Shown piece by piece: positions 20,334 to 29,314 of a stretch of 64,000 bases of DNA. Position 1 is the stretch's first letter. Every line of letters starts with the position of its first letter. The position numbers and the translations under genes were made by a program. The notes under the pieces were generated by a model. That model did not search any database and was not told the origin of the DNA. It saw only the letters and a program-made list of their open reading frames with translations. Source of the stretch: Thermoplasma volcanium GSS1 (lineage in GTDB: Archaea; Thermoplasmatota; Thermoplasmata; Thermoplasmatales; Thermoplasmataceae); contig NC_002689.2 of assembly GCF_000011185.1 (NCBI RefSeq), positions 682,001 to 746,000 on the forward strand, read 5' to 3'.

Positions 20334-20900
20334 TCAAGGGTCATCGGTTCCATCACAGGCTGATGGAACCGCCGTATCCCGTCCGCTGTTTTGATCTCCC
20401 TCATTTAATCGGTCGTGCAGAGCTGAATGGGCATGGGTGGTGCTGATGGGTGCAATTGATCGACTTAACTCTGTTAGATCGTATTTTGGTTCTTTTTGCT
20501 CAATTTTACTGGGGTAATTATCTGTGTTTTTTAGACGGCTTAACCGTTTGATCTTTTGATCATCTTTTAAGTTGCCCTGTCCTCTCTTGCGTACGAATGG
20601 CACTATTTCAGCGACCTTACTGAACATCTTAACGGGGAATACCAGAACGATCTCCTCGTCCGTTATGTCGATCTCCTCGCCAAGCAGCTTGCCTAACGGC
20701 CTCCAATAATTCTTATGGTCCTTCAGGTAGAGGGCCAGCTCTGTTTCATAATATTTATAAAGATGAGAGGGAATCTTGAAATACGGCAGTTCGGGTTTTG
20801 ATCCTTTCACTCTTATCATTTCTGTATAGCTCTTATCTTCAGTTTCGGAATAGTCCTCTGTCCTTTCGATCCTAAAATTTCCGAGATCCTTCAGGTTCAT
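20334..20900 (-). CDS. Hypothetical protein of the integrated element
   Basis: A 188-residue protein with a folded-looking N-terminal part to about residue 110 (KLLGEEIDITDEEIVLVFPV) and a low-complexity, polar tail. No family recognised. It starts 4 nt inside the end of the upstream Sm-like gene (ATGA-type overlap at 20897-20900), so the two are co-translated; this ties its role to that of the small RNA-binding-like protein. Confidence 0.65.
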   Translation of the reverse strand: MNLKDLGNFRIERTEDYSETEDKSYTEMIRVKGSKPELPYFKIPSHLYKYYETELALYLKDHKNYWRPLGKLLGEEIDITDEEIVLVFPVKMFSKVAEIVPFVRKRGQGNLKDDQKIKRLSRLKNTDNYPSKIEQKEPKYDLTELSRSIAPISTTHAHSALHDRLNEGDQNSGRDTAVPSACDGTDDP

Positions 20901-21127
20901 GGCATCACGCTCACTGTTACTATTGCACTCTTGGCAATTATCAAGAATCTGCCATTCGCCCCTTCGATTTCGAGGAAGTACTGGCCTGCAACCTTGAGCT
21001 TCCCAGCCTCTATGCGTCCGTTCAATAGGGAGATCGTCAGGACCTTCCCTTCCAGGCCTGTGTTTATCTCATCCGGAACAGAGAAGTTCCTGGGTTCCTG
21101 TTTCCTCTCTTGTTTATTTGGCTGCAT
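20897..21127 (-). CDS. Sm/Hfq-like small protein
   Basis: A 76-residue protein whose residues 25-73 follow the Sm fold pattern. The Sm1-like part is LLNGRIEAGKLKVAGQYFL (residues 34-52: hydrophobic-NG-x4-G-x-L-x5-Y), as in Hfq's LLNG-x4-G segment. The Sm2-like part is IIAKSAIVTV (residues 63-72), comparable to Hfq's YKHAIST. The first 18 residues are polar. If correct it would form a ring that binds RNA, or act in copy control. It overlaps the next gene by 4 nt. Fold assignment is by pattern only. Confidence 0.6.
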   Translation of the reverse strand: MQPNKQERKQEPRNFSVPDEINTGLEGKVLTISLLNGRIEAGKLKVAGQYFLEIEGANGRFLIIAKSAIVTVSVMP

Positions 21128-21224
21128 TTCTAACCCTCCTTTCTATTTCGTGCAGAATTTTCCTCAAAAATACTGGAAGTTTCTGCACTATTCTTCCTTT
21201 CCGATTCTCTTTTTTCCATTTTTC

Positions 21225-21440
21225 TCACTCTCCTATTTCTCCAATTATTCTGTTGGAGCTGTAAAATGCGCTATTATAATGCGATAGTTTAGAATTGATT
21301 TTAGCTGTGGCAGCAGCTTCGGTATGGATAATTGGCCTTGCGATATCCTCATATTGCTGGTCTGGAGGGACGTCTCCAGGATCTCTTTGGATTGGGTAGG
21401 GTTCATGAGGGGGTTCGGGCCCGTTATTCCATGGTTTCAT
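21225..21440 (-). CDS. Small hypothetical protein, proline-rich start
   Basis: 71 residues with a proline-rich, acidic N-terminus (PWNNGPEPPHEPYPIQRDPG) and a polar C-terminus. It overlaps the end of the upstream gene by 17 nt, in the same direction, so it is part of the same transcript. No family recognised. Confidence 0.5.
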   Translation of the reverse strand: MKPWNNGPEPPHEPYPIQRDPGDVPPDQQYEDIARPIIHTEAAATAKINSKLSHYNSAFYSSNRIIGEIGE

Positions 21441-21849
21441 CTATGCGACCACCTTCTTTCCCATAGATGAGTTCTTTCGCAAGCTCTTCGAAGAACATGT
21501 CTCTGTTGACTTCGGGCATGTCGGCGGGGAAGTGCCTGGAATCCGCCAGCACTGTATCGCCCTCAGGGGTGAGGATGAGCCATACCAGCGAATCCCATAA
21601 TTTCGTATCATTGTCCAGTTTCAGCGCCTTCCTGAGTTCTGGCGTCTTCTTCGCAAGAACCAGTGTTCGTGGCGGAATCATTATTAGCTCGAGGCCCTCG
21701 TTTTTCGCTGTTCCGGGCATGTAAACAATTTGCTCGAGCTTTATGATTGCGTTGTGATCCCCGGATACGACTATCCACCCGCTGAAAAAATGATCGAGTA
21801 CCCGGAGGTACGTCTCTTCAGCGTCCTTGATTTCGATCAAGGAGACCAC
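21424..21849 (-). CDS. Hypothetical protein
   Basis: A 141-residue protein with a beta-rich start (GWIVVSGDHNAIIKLEQIVYM) and an acidic C-terminal helix (EVNRDMFFEELAKELIYG). It overlaps the end of the replicase pseudogene by 13 nt. No family recognised. The frame is intact although the replicase in front is broken. Confidence 0.6.
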   Translation of the reverse strand: MVSLIEIKDAEETYLRVLDHFFSGWIVVSGDHNAIIKLEQIVYMPGTAKNEGLELIMIPPRTLVLAKKTPELRKALKLDNDTKLWDSLVWLILTPEGDTVLADSRHFPADMPEVNRDMFFEELAKELIYGKEGGRIDETME

Positions 21850-24538
21850 CCCTTTTCGATAGCAGCTTTTTTCTGGTCGTCATCTGCCAGTGTTCGAAAT
21901 TCACGTTCACTGGCCTCACTGCTGAAATTATACGCTTTTATTTGCCGAGCCTCTGAAATCGTCATGGCGACATAGGTGCCTTCTTTTAGCCTCTCGGGCT
22001 CGGGGTTAAGCCGGGGATCGCTAGTAATAATCTTTCTAAAGGTAAATTGCTGATTTTTCGGTTTATCTGTTTTTTCGTCAGGGACACCGGAATTTACGGG
22101 GTCAGGTTGTGATTCTGAGTTTTTTGAGTAGCGGTTCAGTAGCGGTTCGCCAGAAGTGCCCGCTACCGTTTTTTGTTCGCTGTTTTCTAAGGTAGATTGC
22201 TCATGGGTAACGGACGCTTGCCTATTCCCCTCATGATCTGAAACGTTTTGTTTCCACATGTCCTCCGGATAGAAACCGCTACCGTTCCTCATGGCAGATG
22301 CTCGCATCTCTGACTGGTTTTCCTGCGGTATCGTACCGTTTTTCTGATCCGCTACCGGTGTCCACGTAATTATCAGCAGATCGCGCCAGGCTTTCACCGG
22401 GGCGCTTTTTACAATTTTTTTGTTCACAGTCAGATTCGGGTATCCCAGCGCATTGAGCTCCTTGCCGAGTGTTCCGGCGTTAATGTTTTTCGCAGGGAAC
22501 CCTTTCTCGGTTGCCCATTTTACGGCGTCTTGAATGACTTCCTGTTTCGGAGTGGCCAGGTATTCCTCCATGCTGTCCTTCTCTCTCGATATGTAGCGGC
22601 GCGAATCCTTGCCCGCCTCCATAATCGTAACCCGCGCGTCCTCGATGTTTGTTAGAATTTCTCCAGCTTCATTTCTGCGGCGAAGATATGCCATGGCTGG
22701 GTTACTGCGTTCTTCCCACATCCCCTGTGCTTCCTTTAAGTCAAGTTGGCCGGTAAATTTCATTCGCTGAGCAAGGGGCGCGTAATAGTTGTCAACAACG
22801 TACGAGAAAATCGCATCAAGTTCGTCCGGGTTTTTCATTTTTTCTACTATTTGGCTGATCTTCGCTGGTGTGAGGAAATCTTCAAGACGGTTTGGAAAGT
22901 CAATAATTGCTATGATTCGGCGGTAAAAGGCTCGGAGTTCGTTTTCACGGTTAGGCAACTCGTTTACGTCCATTATCATTTTAGCGTGTGAACGCATTGT
23001 GAACGGCTGGCCGTTCTTGCGATCGACAGTAATTTTCGTGCCATCCGTTAGCCGTTTGAACCACTCGCTGGTGATTATCTCTGTGGTGCTTTCCGATATC
23101 AGGTTCGCCCACGATCAGAATAGTTCAGCGCGTTTGAATTTGTCATTTTCAAGCTCACCCAGCGTTATTTCGGATGTGTGGACGAGGAGATCCTCGATAA
23201 CGCTGTGTATGATCGATTTTCCCTCTCCTCCCTGCCCGTACAGAATTACGGCCCCGTGAATGTCATAGTTACGCATGAATGTCCACGCAATCGTTTCAAA
23301 AATCTGCGTCTTCTTGAGTTCTGCGTTTGGATCCCCCTGAAACACTGTGTCCAAAAATTAGATAAATACGTTTGGGGAGGCCCCCGGGACATAGCGCCTT
23401 GGCAGATATTCGGTGTAAAAGTAGTCCGGAGTATGCGCAGTTATCGTTTTAGTCTGCAAATTGAGCAATCCAGCCTCGATGGGTATAGTGTGTGCGGGCA
23501 GTTGCCGGACCTCGTCCAGCGGCATACCGATCAATTGGGGGTCGACAACTCGGGTCAAGTTGCAGATGCTCTCGATAGCCATTCGAATCTGCGCGGGTTT
23601 AATCGCCCCAGTTTGTTCGAGCTCGCTCTTTATAAGGCCTTCAGCGTCCTTGATCCAATGCGTTCCCGCAAACATTGACGGTGTCCCCTGGCCGGCGACA
23701 TATTCAGTCAATACATGCTGGTGAACCCTAAGGTAATCCGCGGCGCACAGATGGGGAATAAACTCTGGGCCCTTTTTTCCCTCTACAAACCATGAGCCCG
23801 GATTCAGCCCGTCGCCGTGCGGTGCTTCTTTGGATTCGTTCGGTTCCTTCCCTGTGTTGCCCTTGCTGGAATCATGGAATTTTGCGAAAGCGCTACTGGC
23901 CATTTCTTCGATTTCCTTTTCGGGATGGGCCTCTGGGTCGGGAAAACTATCGACAAGCTCCCGAGCGCCTTTGCTATCTCCTCTTCAGTTTTCCCCTTTC
24001 CGGCTAGCGATGCAGATAAATGCAGCATTTCTGCGTGGTGTGTCCCGCCGGTGTGAAAGAGGTCCCGCAAGTCCGGCGCGTCAGGGAGATCCCCAATAGT
24101 AGGAAGCGGTTTCTCCCATTCATATTTTGTGCCGCTGGGGTGATCACTGGGCGGTATCAAGGCGTATTTATTCGTGGTGTGAAACTCGAATATTCCAACA
24201 GCCGTTTGTTTGTTCGACTCATTCGGCAAATTTTTGGTGTTTCGGAAGTACCAATGAGCGCCTCGCACGCTCCTCACATTGGGCGGCCCGAAGCGTTCCC
24301 TTGCCCATTCGGTTGACTGCTCATCGTTGGTGATCAAAATTGCCAACTCACCGCGGGTGCCGATAGCAACGTCGCCGTTTTCCGGTATCTTGTACGGGTC
24401 TTTGCGGCCGGTCTAGTTTGCAGGTGGCGGAAATTTCTGGCGAGGCGGTAAAGGTAGGAGAAAATACCCCTTTTGCTGGAGTTCCTGGATTAAGTTTTTA
24501 TTGCCAGATGTGTCACTTTCTTGGGTAATATCGGACAC
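21837..24538 (-). pseudogene. PrimPol-D5 replicase (primase-polymerase/SF3 helicase), broken at four sites
   Basis: The minus strand reads as one plasmid/virus replicase. From GTG 24538 the PrimPol part runs through GYFLLPLPPRQKFPPPAN, a TAG at 24413-24415, then GDVAIGTRGELAILI and GAHWYFR. A PriCT-like segment follows (HAEMLHLSASLAGKGKTEEE), then a frame shift near 23970 to RELVDSFPDPEAHPEKEIEE. The D5_N part ends at a TAA (23358-23360); the SF3 helicase has Walker A GQGGEGKS near 23230, then a TGA at 23115-23117. After that the C-terminal 386 residues (RSHAKMIMDVNELPNRENEL onward) are open to 21837. Read through these defects, the protein has about 900 residues. It must be non-functional unless all defects are bypassed. 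Confidence 0.87.
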
Positions 24539-24546
24539 CTCCTGTA

Positions 24547-24729
24547 TTACTTTCGCCTATTTTTTGTGTTTTCAGCTTTTTCTATTTTTAGCAGGCGGTC
24601 CCATGTCCCCAGTTTTGTTATTAATTCCGAGGCGTCCAAGGTGTCCGGTTCGGACAAGATTAAAGATTTGACAGGTTCGGGCATCATCATCGCAGCGGCC
24701 TTAATGCGTGCCAACGATATTTCGGTCAT
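24547..24729 (-). CDS. Small hypothetical protein before the replicase
   Basis: A 60-residue helical protein (EISLARIKAAAMMMPEPVKS; basic C-terminus). Its start overlaps the end of the AbrB-like gene by 29 nt and its stop is 9 nt from the replicase start, so all three were one operon. No family recognised. Confidence 0.5.
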   Translation of the reverse strand: MTEISLARIKAAAMMMPEPVKSLILSEPDTLDASELITKLGTWDRLLKIEKAENTKNRRK

Positions 24730-24895
24730 TGCTGACCTCCGGCTTCGAGATCTTCAAGCTTCCATCACTTGCTATTTCCACATTCACATCCATGTACTGG
24801 CTCAGTCCGTTGGCATCGCTCCATGGCTTCGGAACGGCCACGTATAGACTACTGTTTTGCCGAATTAGTTTCCTTTTATATTTTGCAACTCTCAT
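24701..24895 (-). CDS. AbrB/SpoVT-type DNA-binding protein
   Basis: Start at ATG 24895 gives MRVAKYKRKLIRQNSSLYVA, followed by VPKPWSDANGLSQYMDVNVE and a C-terminal GSLKISKP. This is the swapped-hairpin AbrB pattern (K-x2-hydrophobic, SLY-x-hydrophobic-PK-x-W, then V-x-V and L-x-I) typical of archaeal plasmid regulators and antitoxins. An ATG 15 nt upstream (24910) is an alternative start. As first gene of the replicase operon it probably represses that operon. Confidence 0.75.
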   Translation of the reverse strand: MRVAKYKRKLIRQNSSLYVAVPKPWSDANGLSQYMDVNVEIASDGSLKISKPEVSNDRNIVGTH

Positions 24896-24992
24896 GATAA
24901 CTATAACCATAACGTAATAATAAGTTAAGGAGATTTCAAAAACGCTTACCGCTATTACTCAATAAAACCGTGTAAACCTATCTCGGAACGAA

Positions 24993-25010
24993 AAGCTTAA
25001 GCCTAAGCTT
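24993..25010. promoter_or_regulatory. Inverted repeat AAGCTTA-N4-TAAGCTT, candidate operator
   Basis: Perfect 7-bp arms at 24993-24999 and 25004-25010 lie between the leftward AbrB-like gene and the rightward winged-helix gene, about 40 bp before the latter. A dimeric regulator encoded on either side could bind here. Confidence 0.55.
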
Positions 25011-25051
25011 ATGTTTACTTCATTACGGCAGAGAAGAACAAACACTCAAAT

Positions 25052-26014
25052 TTGGACAAGCCCGGCAAGGTTAAAGGGCGAATCCTGATCGAACTGGCCC
25101 AAGCTCTGGACGACAATCCGGAGCCTATGAGCAGAGAGGAACTCAGGGAAAGAACGGGACTGTCAAGAGAGGACCTCAAATATCACTTGAAGGATTCAAG
25201 AACAGGACTTATACCGAATGGGATAGTTAAGGAAGCACAGGGAAAATTCTCAATAAGTTTCAAGAATGCGAAAAGTGTAGAGAAAGCCGTCAATTACCTC
25301 TGCACACGAAACAAGATAAGAGAATCGATAGAACAGTTTTTCGCAGAATCCTTTATGTCGGTTTTTGGCGAAGTTTATCACTGCGACATGCACGACCTGG
25401 AGCAGTTAAGCCCCGATGAATTTGAGGACTACAACCGGTTCATGGAAAAGTCAAGGGCAATAATGGACGAATGGAAAAGGCCGGATATTGACAGCAAGGC
25501 CCTTCACCTTGCCAAGAAACTATTAAGAATCAGGAGAGGCGACAAAACGCCGGGGTTCATGTTCATTTACTGGCGACTGGCATTCCACTTTTATGCGTTG
25601 GCATACTATGGGAATACGGAGAAAATGAATGCTGAAAGCCTGAGCCTTGCAGGAATGCCTGATTTTATGATGTATGATTTCGCAAACAAGATGCTTAAAG
25701 AGGATAAGAGTTTCTTCGACATTGAACTTAGGCAGGCGCTAAGGAGGGTTTTTCTTGCTGACAGTTATTGGATTTCGCCTGGTGTGAAAGTAATTCATTC
25801 TTTCGGCGCATTCAGAGACATCTCTTTTACAGAACAAGTCATGTTCCGGTATCTGCAAGTGGATTTGCAATTAAGGTCCTTACCCATAACCGAACTGGAC
25901 AAAACGCAAACCGATATCTTCAAGGCGCTAAAAGGCAAAGTACCGCTTGGCTATGAAGTGATTCATGAGGACAACCGGGAGATCATAACAAGATGGACCG
26001 GGAAAACGAAATGA
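25052..26014 (+). CDS. Winged-helix protein of the integrated element
   Basis: A 320-residue protein. Residues about 8-70 form a winged-helix domain (ILIELAQALDDNPEPMSREE, LRERTGLSREDLKYHLKD); the rest is a helical domain of unknown kind (FIYWRLAFHFYALAYYGNTE near 170). No in-frame ATG precedes the TTG at 25052, and the charged stretch KVKGRILIEL follows at once, so the TTG start is plausible. It is the last gene before the tRNA-Asp and faces the replicase operon across a perfect inverted repeat, so a regulatory role is likely. Confidence 0.65.
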   Translation: MDKPGKVKGRILIELAQALDDNPEPMSREELRERTGLSREDLKYHLKDSRTGLIPNGIVKEAQGKFSISFKNAKSVEKAVNYLCTRNKIRESIEQFFAESFMSVFGEVYHCDMHDLEQLSPDEFEDYNRFMEKSRAIMDEWKRPDIDSKALHLAKKLLRIRRGDKTPGFMFIYWRLAFHFYALAYYGNTEKMNAESLSLAGMPDFMMYDFANKMLKEDKSFFDIELRQALRRVFLADSYWISPGVKVIHSFGAFRDISFTEQVMFRYLQVDLQLRSLPITELDKTQTDIFKALKGKVPLGYEVIHEDNREIITRWTGKTK

Positions 26015-26113
26015 TTTTTATTTAGTTGCAAATTCGATTAATATATTAATAAGGGGTTAGCCTCTTTAAATACTCTTTCAGGGCAGATAAATGTATTCGC
26101 TTACGAATGAAGG

Positions 26114-26186
26114 CGCCCCGGACGGGATTTGAACCCATGTCACAGGCTCGACAGGCCTGTATGATAGGCCACTACACTACCGGGGC
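26114..26186 (-). tRNA. tRNA-Asp (GTC)
   Basis: A complete 73-nt cloverleaf on the minus strand. The acceptor GCCCCGG pairs with CCGGGGC and G73 follows. The anticodon loop is CTGTCGA (U33 present) on a CAGGC/GCCTG stem. The T loop is TTCAAAT. The 3' end of the gene faces the dead replicon, as expected when an element integrates at a tRNA 3' end. Confidence 0.95.
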
Positions 26187-26254
26187 AATGAAACTAAGAC
26201 CTAATACCTAGGTTTTACTTAAAGATTTTTTAATTTCGTTTTCACAGCATTTGA

Positions 26255-26917
26255 TTACGCCATTGTAACGTATACTTTTATTATAGTTGCATCATCAGGT
26301 TTTATACCTTTGTTTAACGCCAACCTCACTATAGTTTGCGCATCGAGTTCTCTTAAAATCGAATATAGGTCATACTCGTCTGACAGATTATCGCTCACAC
26401 CATCCGTACATATTATGAATAAATCGCCTTTCTCCAATTTTCCCTCGAAGCTGTGAACAATAACATGATTCCATCCAAAAGCTTGTTCCAAAGCGAACCT
26501 ATTACCTGTAGATGATCTCTCTGAATCGTCTATATACAATTTGTATAATTTCCCCGATCTTAGAAGTACTATCGGACTATCGCCAACATTAGCTGTTATA
26601 TATTTTTCTGTGCTTATCTTGAGGACAGAAATAGTTGTACTCATCAATGGCCGACCGCTAATGATGCCTATCGATTTTATCTCTTCGCTCAACTTTATTA
26701 TTTCCTCCACAAGCTGTTCTTTTGATTGTATTTCTTTGGCCATTTTTGAAAGATAATTTACAGCATACCTGCTTGCATCCTTTGAACCTTCGTAACTGCC
26801 CACGCCATCAGCCACAATAAATAGATCATCCGTTACTGAATACGAATCTTCATTCTCTAGGTGTAGATGTGGTACGGCACTGGAATCTGAAAAATATTCA
26901 ACTTTTATCATCTCCAT
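26255..26917 (-). CDS. PP2C-type serine/threonine phosphatase
   Basis: A 220-residue PP2C phosphatase: ENEDSYSV and FIVADGVGSYEGS (metal-binding Asp and Gly), TANVGDSPIVLL, and FIICTDGVSDNLSDEY are the usual metal and active-site segments. It would dephosphorylate proteins in the cytoplasm. Start candidates are 26917 (MEMIKVEYF) or 26911; both overlap the end of sfsA, so the two genes form an operon. Confidence 0.88.
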   Translation of the reverse strand: MEMIKVEYFSDSSAVPHLHLENEDSYSVTDDLFIVADGVGSYEGSKDASRYAVNYLSKMAKEIQSKEQLVEEIIKLSEEIKSIGIISGRPLMSTTISVLKISTEKYITANVGDSPIVLLRSGKLYKLYIDDSERSSTGNRFALEQAFGWNHVIVHSFEGKLEKGDLFIICTDGVSDNLSDEYDLYSILRELDAQTIVRLALNKGIKPDDATIIKVYVTMA

Positions 26918-27548
26918 CAAATGTAAGTATATCACCAGAATATTTGAGGTATTTACCATCGAAGCTGAACCTTTTAAAAGAAAATTTCACACCATTCTTT
27001 AGAGCCTTGTAAAATTCATCTGAAAAACGTGGATCAGTTTCCGAGTTCGGCCTAAATGAAGTAGCATCACTGAATATTAGAAAAAGTACGTATGCTCCCT
27101 TCCCTTCCTGCGCCAATCTCTCTAAAAGACGAAGGTGTTCGTATCCTCGTAGAGTTGGAGCATCTGGGAAGATTGCGACTCCGTCAATGGAAAGTGTGCA
27201 GCCTTTTACCTCTATGAATATATCATTACAAGCAAAATCCAACCTCCTATCGTCTATTTTTACTTCTGGTTTACACTCCTGACTTACGAAGTGACTAGCT
27301 ATTTGTGAATGAAGCCCAGAATCAATGAGTATATATTGATCTTCTCTTAGGCCAAATGTAATCCTATAACCTGTCTTTTTACCGCTTTTTCTCCGAACTA
27401 ATACTTTATTTCCTGTATATATTATTTCTTTAAGCCTCCCAGGATCGTGAAGATGCGCCTCTACGATCTTATCGTTTAATTTGACATTTACGAGAAACCT
27501 GTTTACGCGTTCTACAACAGTACAAGGCAACAGATCAGTAAATTCCAT
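26898..27548 (-). CDS. sfsA: SfsA family protein (DNA/RNA-binding, sugar fermentation stimulation)
   Basis: A 216-residue SfsA homologue. ATG 27548 gives MEFTDLLPCTVVERVNRFLV, the usual SfsA start, followed by HLHDPGRLKEII, LIDSGLHSQIA, and the nuclease-like core DFACNDIFIEVKGCTLSIDG with AIFPDAPTLRGYEHLRLL. A further upstream ATG at 27587 adds 13 residues that are not typical. SfsA proteins bind nucleic acid and carry a nuclease-like fold; the true cell role is unclear. It is co-transcribed with the PP2C gene. Confidence 0.92.
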   Translation of the reverse strand: MEFTDLLPCTVVERVNRFLVNVKLNDKIVEAHLHDPGRLKEIIYTGNKVLVRRKSGKKTGYRITFGLREDQYILIDSGLHSQIASHFVSQECKPEVKIDDRRLDFACNDIFIEVKGCTLSIDGVAIFPDAPTLRGYEHLRLLERLAQEGKGAYVLFLIFSDATSFRPNSETDPRFSDEFYKALKNGVKFSFKRFSFDGKYLKYSGDILTFDGDDKS

Positions 27549-27659
27549 AACTTTATAACCGATCGATCTTGTAAGAAAAGGCTCCACATTTTGTCATATG
27601 AAGCTAAGAAATAATCTTTGCCATCAGAAAATTTATTCAATAAATGCAATTCAATCTAT

Positions 27660-28526
27660 ATGAAGCAGAGGGCATTGCGTGAGGCTGTTGCAGCTATAGC
27701 AATAATTTTGGTCATTTCTATAGCACTTTTTATCATAAAGCCGGCTGTTGACTATTTTGTGTTTAAATATCTAAACTTTCTGCATCCATACATAGAGTAT
27801 ATAAACGGCGGGATCGCAGCGATATTCGTCGGCGGTGGCGGCATACTAATTCTCCGTATTATAAGAAGGAGCATAAGCCAATACTTCCTTGGAAAGTCTA
27901 ATAGATCTTTGCAGAATCTAATTGAACTATTGATCTCGTTCTTCATGTATACGCTTATCATAGCAGTTATCTTAACATCACTCGGTATAAATCTGACCGG
28001 TGCCCTTGTGGGCGGTTCTGTTGGAGCTCTGATCATTGGAATTGCCCTGCAGAATATATTTTCCAATATATTCTCTGGTTTTGCAGTTACATCAGCCGGA
28101 GCGATTAAACCAGGTGAGATCGTTTCAATGGGGTCTTGGCTTTTCGGCTCACCTATAACGGGTGAAATAGTTAAAGTATCTTATCTATTTACAGACGTAA
28201 AAAATTCAAACGGAAGGATCATAAAGGTGCCAAACTCGGCCTTTCTTGGAAATACTATATTTGAAAGGCTTAGCGGAGAAAGCGATTTTTCGTACAATGT
28301 CCAAGTAACTCTACCGTCTGATGTACCGCAATCTGCCATAGAAAAACACATCAGAGAAATAAATGCTTCACAGGATATCAGCTGGTTTCTATCAGGACTA
28401 AATGGAACGACTATGACATTTAATGTAACGATAAACGTCGAAGACATTAAGGATCTCAATGGCAAAATAAATGATGTTAACAAAATGTTTAATGAAGCAT
28501 ACTGGAGAGCAAAGAAGGAAGCCTAA
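27660..28526 (+). CDS. MscS-type mechanosensitive channel
   Basis: A 288-residue membrane protein starting at ATG 27660 (MKQRALREAVAAIAIILVIS). Three or four hydrophobic helices come first, then the MscS pore helix and beta domain: GALVGGSVGALIIGIALQNI with IFSNIFSGFAV, the Gly/Ala-rich TM3 of this family, then the soluble domain with GEIVSMG and IIKVPNSAFLGNTIFERLS. It opens on membrane tension to release solutes. It ends 4 nt over the stop of the convergent thioesterase. Confidence 0.92.
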   Translation: MKQRALREAVAAIAIILVISIALFIIKPAVDYFVFKYLNFLHPYIEYINGGIAAIFVGGGGILILRIIRRSISQYFLGKSNRSLQNLIELLISFFMYTLIIAVILTSLGINLTGALVGGSVGALIIGIALQNIFSNIFSGFAVTSAGAIKPGEIVSMGSWLFGSPITGEIVKVSYLFTDVKNSNGRIIKVPNSAFLGNTIFERLSGESDFSYNVQVTLPSDVPQSAIEKHIREINASQDISWFLSGLNGTTMTFNVTINVEDIKDLNGKINDVNKMFNEAYWRAKKEA

Positions 28527-28924
28527 TTTTCATTTTCCATTAACAAAGCCTTGATCTCGTTTGGGACAGGTGAAGGCTTACCATTGGATAAAATCACATT
28601 GATCGTTTTGCCAGTTGCATATTCTTTCCCGTCTTCATCTTCTAAACGGTATGAAAAGTCAAAACTGGTATTGCCAACCCTGGATATCCAAGTTCGAACG
28701 TAAACTACATCATAAAGCAGTATCGATTTTATGAAATCAGCCTCAGCCCTCGCAATAACGAAGTTTATTTCATCAGATTTAAATTTCCATAGAAATTTGT
28801 TTATAAAGTCTATGCGTCCAATCTCAAAATAGGTGAAGTAAATAGCGTTGTTTACATGACCGACAGTATCTAGGTCGTTATACCTTACTTGAATTTTCGT
28901 CTTGCTGTATGCAGATTCAACCAT
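28523..28924 (-). CDS. 4HBT-family acyl-CoA thioesterase
   Basis: A 133-residue hot-dog protein. VRYNDLDTVGHVNNAIYFTY carries the catalytic Asp of the 4-hydroxybenzoyl-CoA thioesterase group, followed by FEIGRIDFI. It would cleave acyl-CoA thioesters; the substrate is unknown. It ends in TAG, one of only a few uses of this stop among intact genes here. Confidence 0.88.
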   Translation of the reverse strand: MVESAYSKTKIQVRYNDLDTVGHVNNAIYFTYFEIGRIDFINKFLWKFKSDEINFVIARAEADFIKSILLYDVVYVRTWISRVGNTSFDFSYRLEDEDGKEYATGKTINVILSNGKPSPVPNEIKALLMENEN

Positions 28925-28950
28925 GCGGTCGTATCGTTTCGATAATTAAT

Positions 28951-29241
28951 TTATTTTGTTGTTTTTCCCTTGCCCGTCTTCTTCTCCGCCTGTAAAGTTT
29001 GATCCTGGTTCTTAGATTCCATTTTCTCAACAGCTTTCCCTAACTCGTTTGCGATATTATCCAGCTTCTCACTTAGGCCGGCTACAACTTCTTCCGAAAG
29101 GGAATTCATCTTCTTCTCCATTTCACTATAGTACTCCTTTATAACAGAATTGTCGGACAGTAGGTCGAGTTTTTTCTCCATATTGTCTATTTTGCTTGAT
29201 ATCTCGTTGTGTTTATCTAAAACGTCTTTTTTAAATGACAC
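28951..29241 (-). CDS. Small coiled-coil protein
   Basis: 96 residues, with heptad-like repeats throughout (EISSKIDNMEKKLDLLSDNS and EEVVAGLSEKLDNIANELGK) and a lysine-rich tail (KKTGKGKTTK). No family is assigned. It is probably structural or nucleic-acid associated because of the basic tail (inference). Confidence 0.65.
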   Translation of the reverse strand: MSFKKDVLDKHNEISSKIDNMEKKLDLLSDNSVIKEYYSEMEKKMNSLSEEVVAGLSEKLDNIANELGKAVEKMESKNQDQTLQAEKKTGKGKTTK

Positions 29242-29314
29242 AGAAATATATAGAATGGATCAGGATATAAATTTTTGCTTTTAATGAAAAAATATATAAT
29301 ATGACATATTATAA

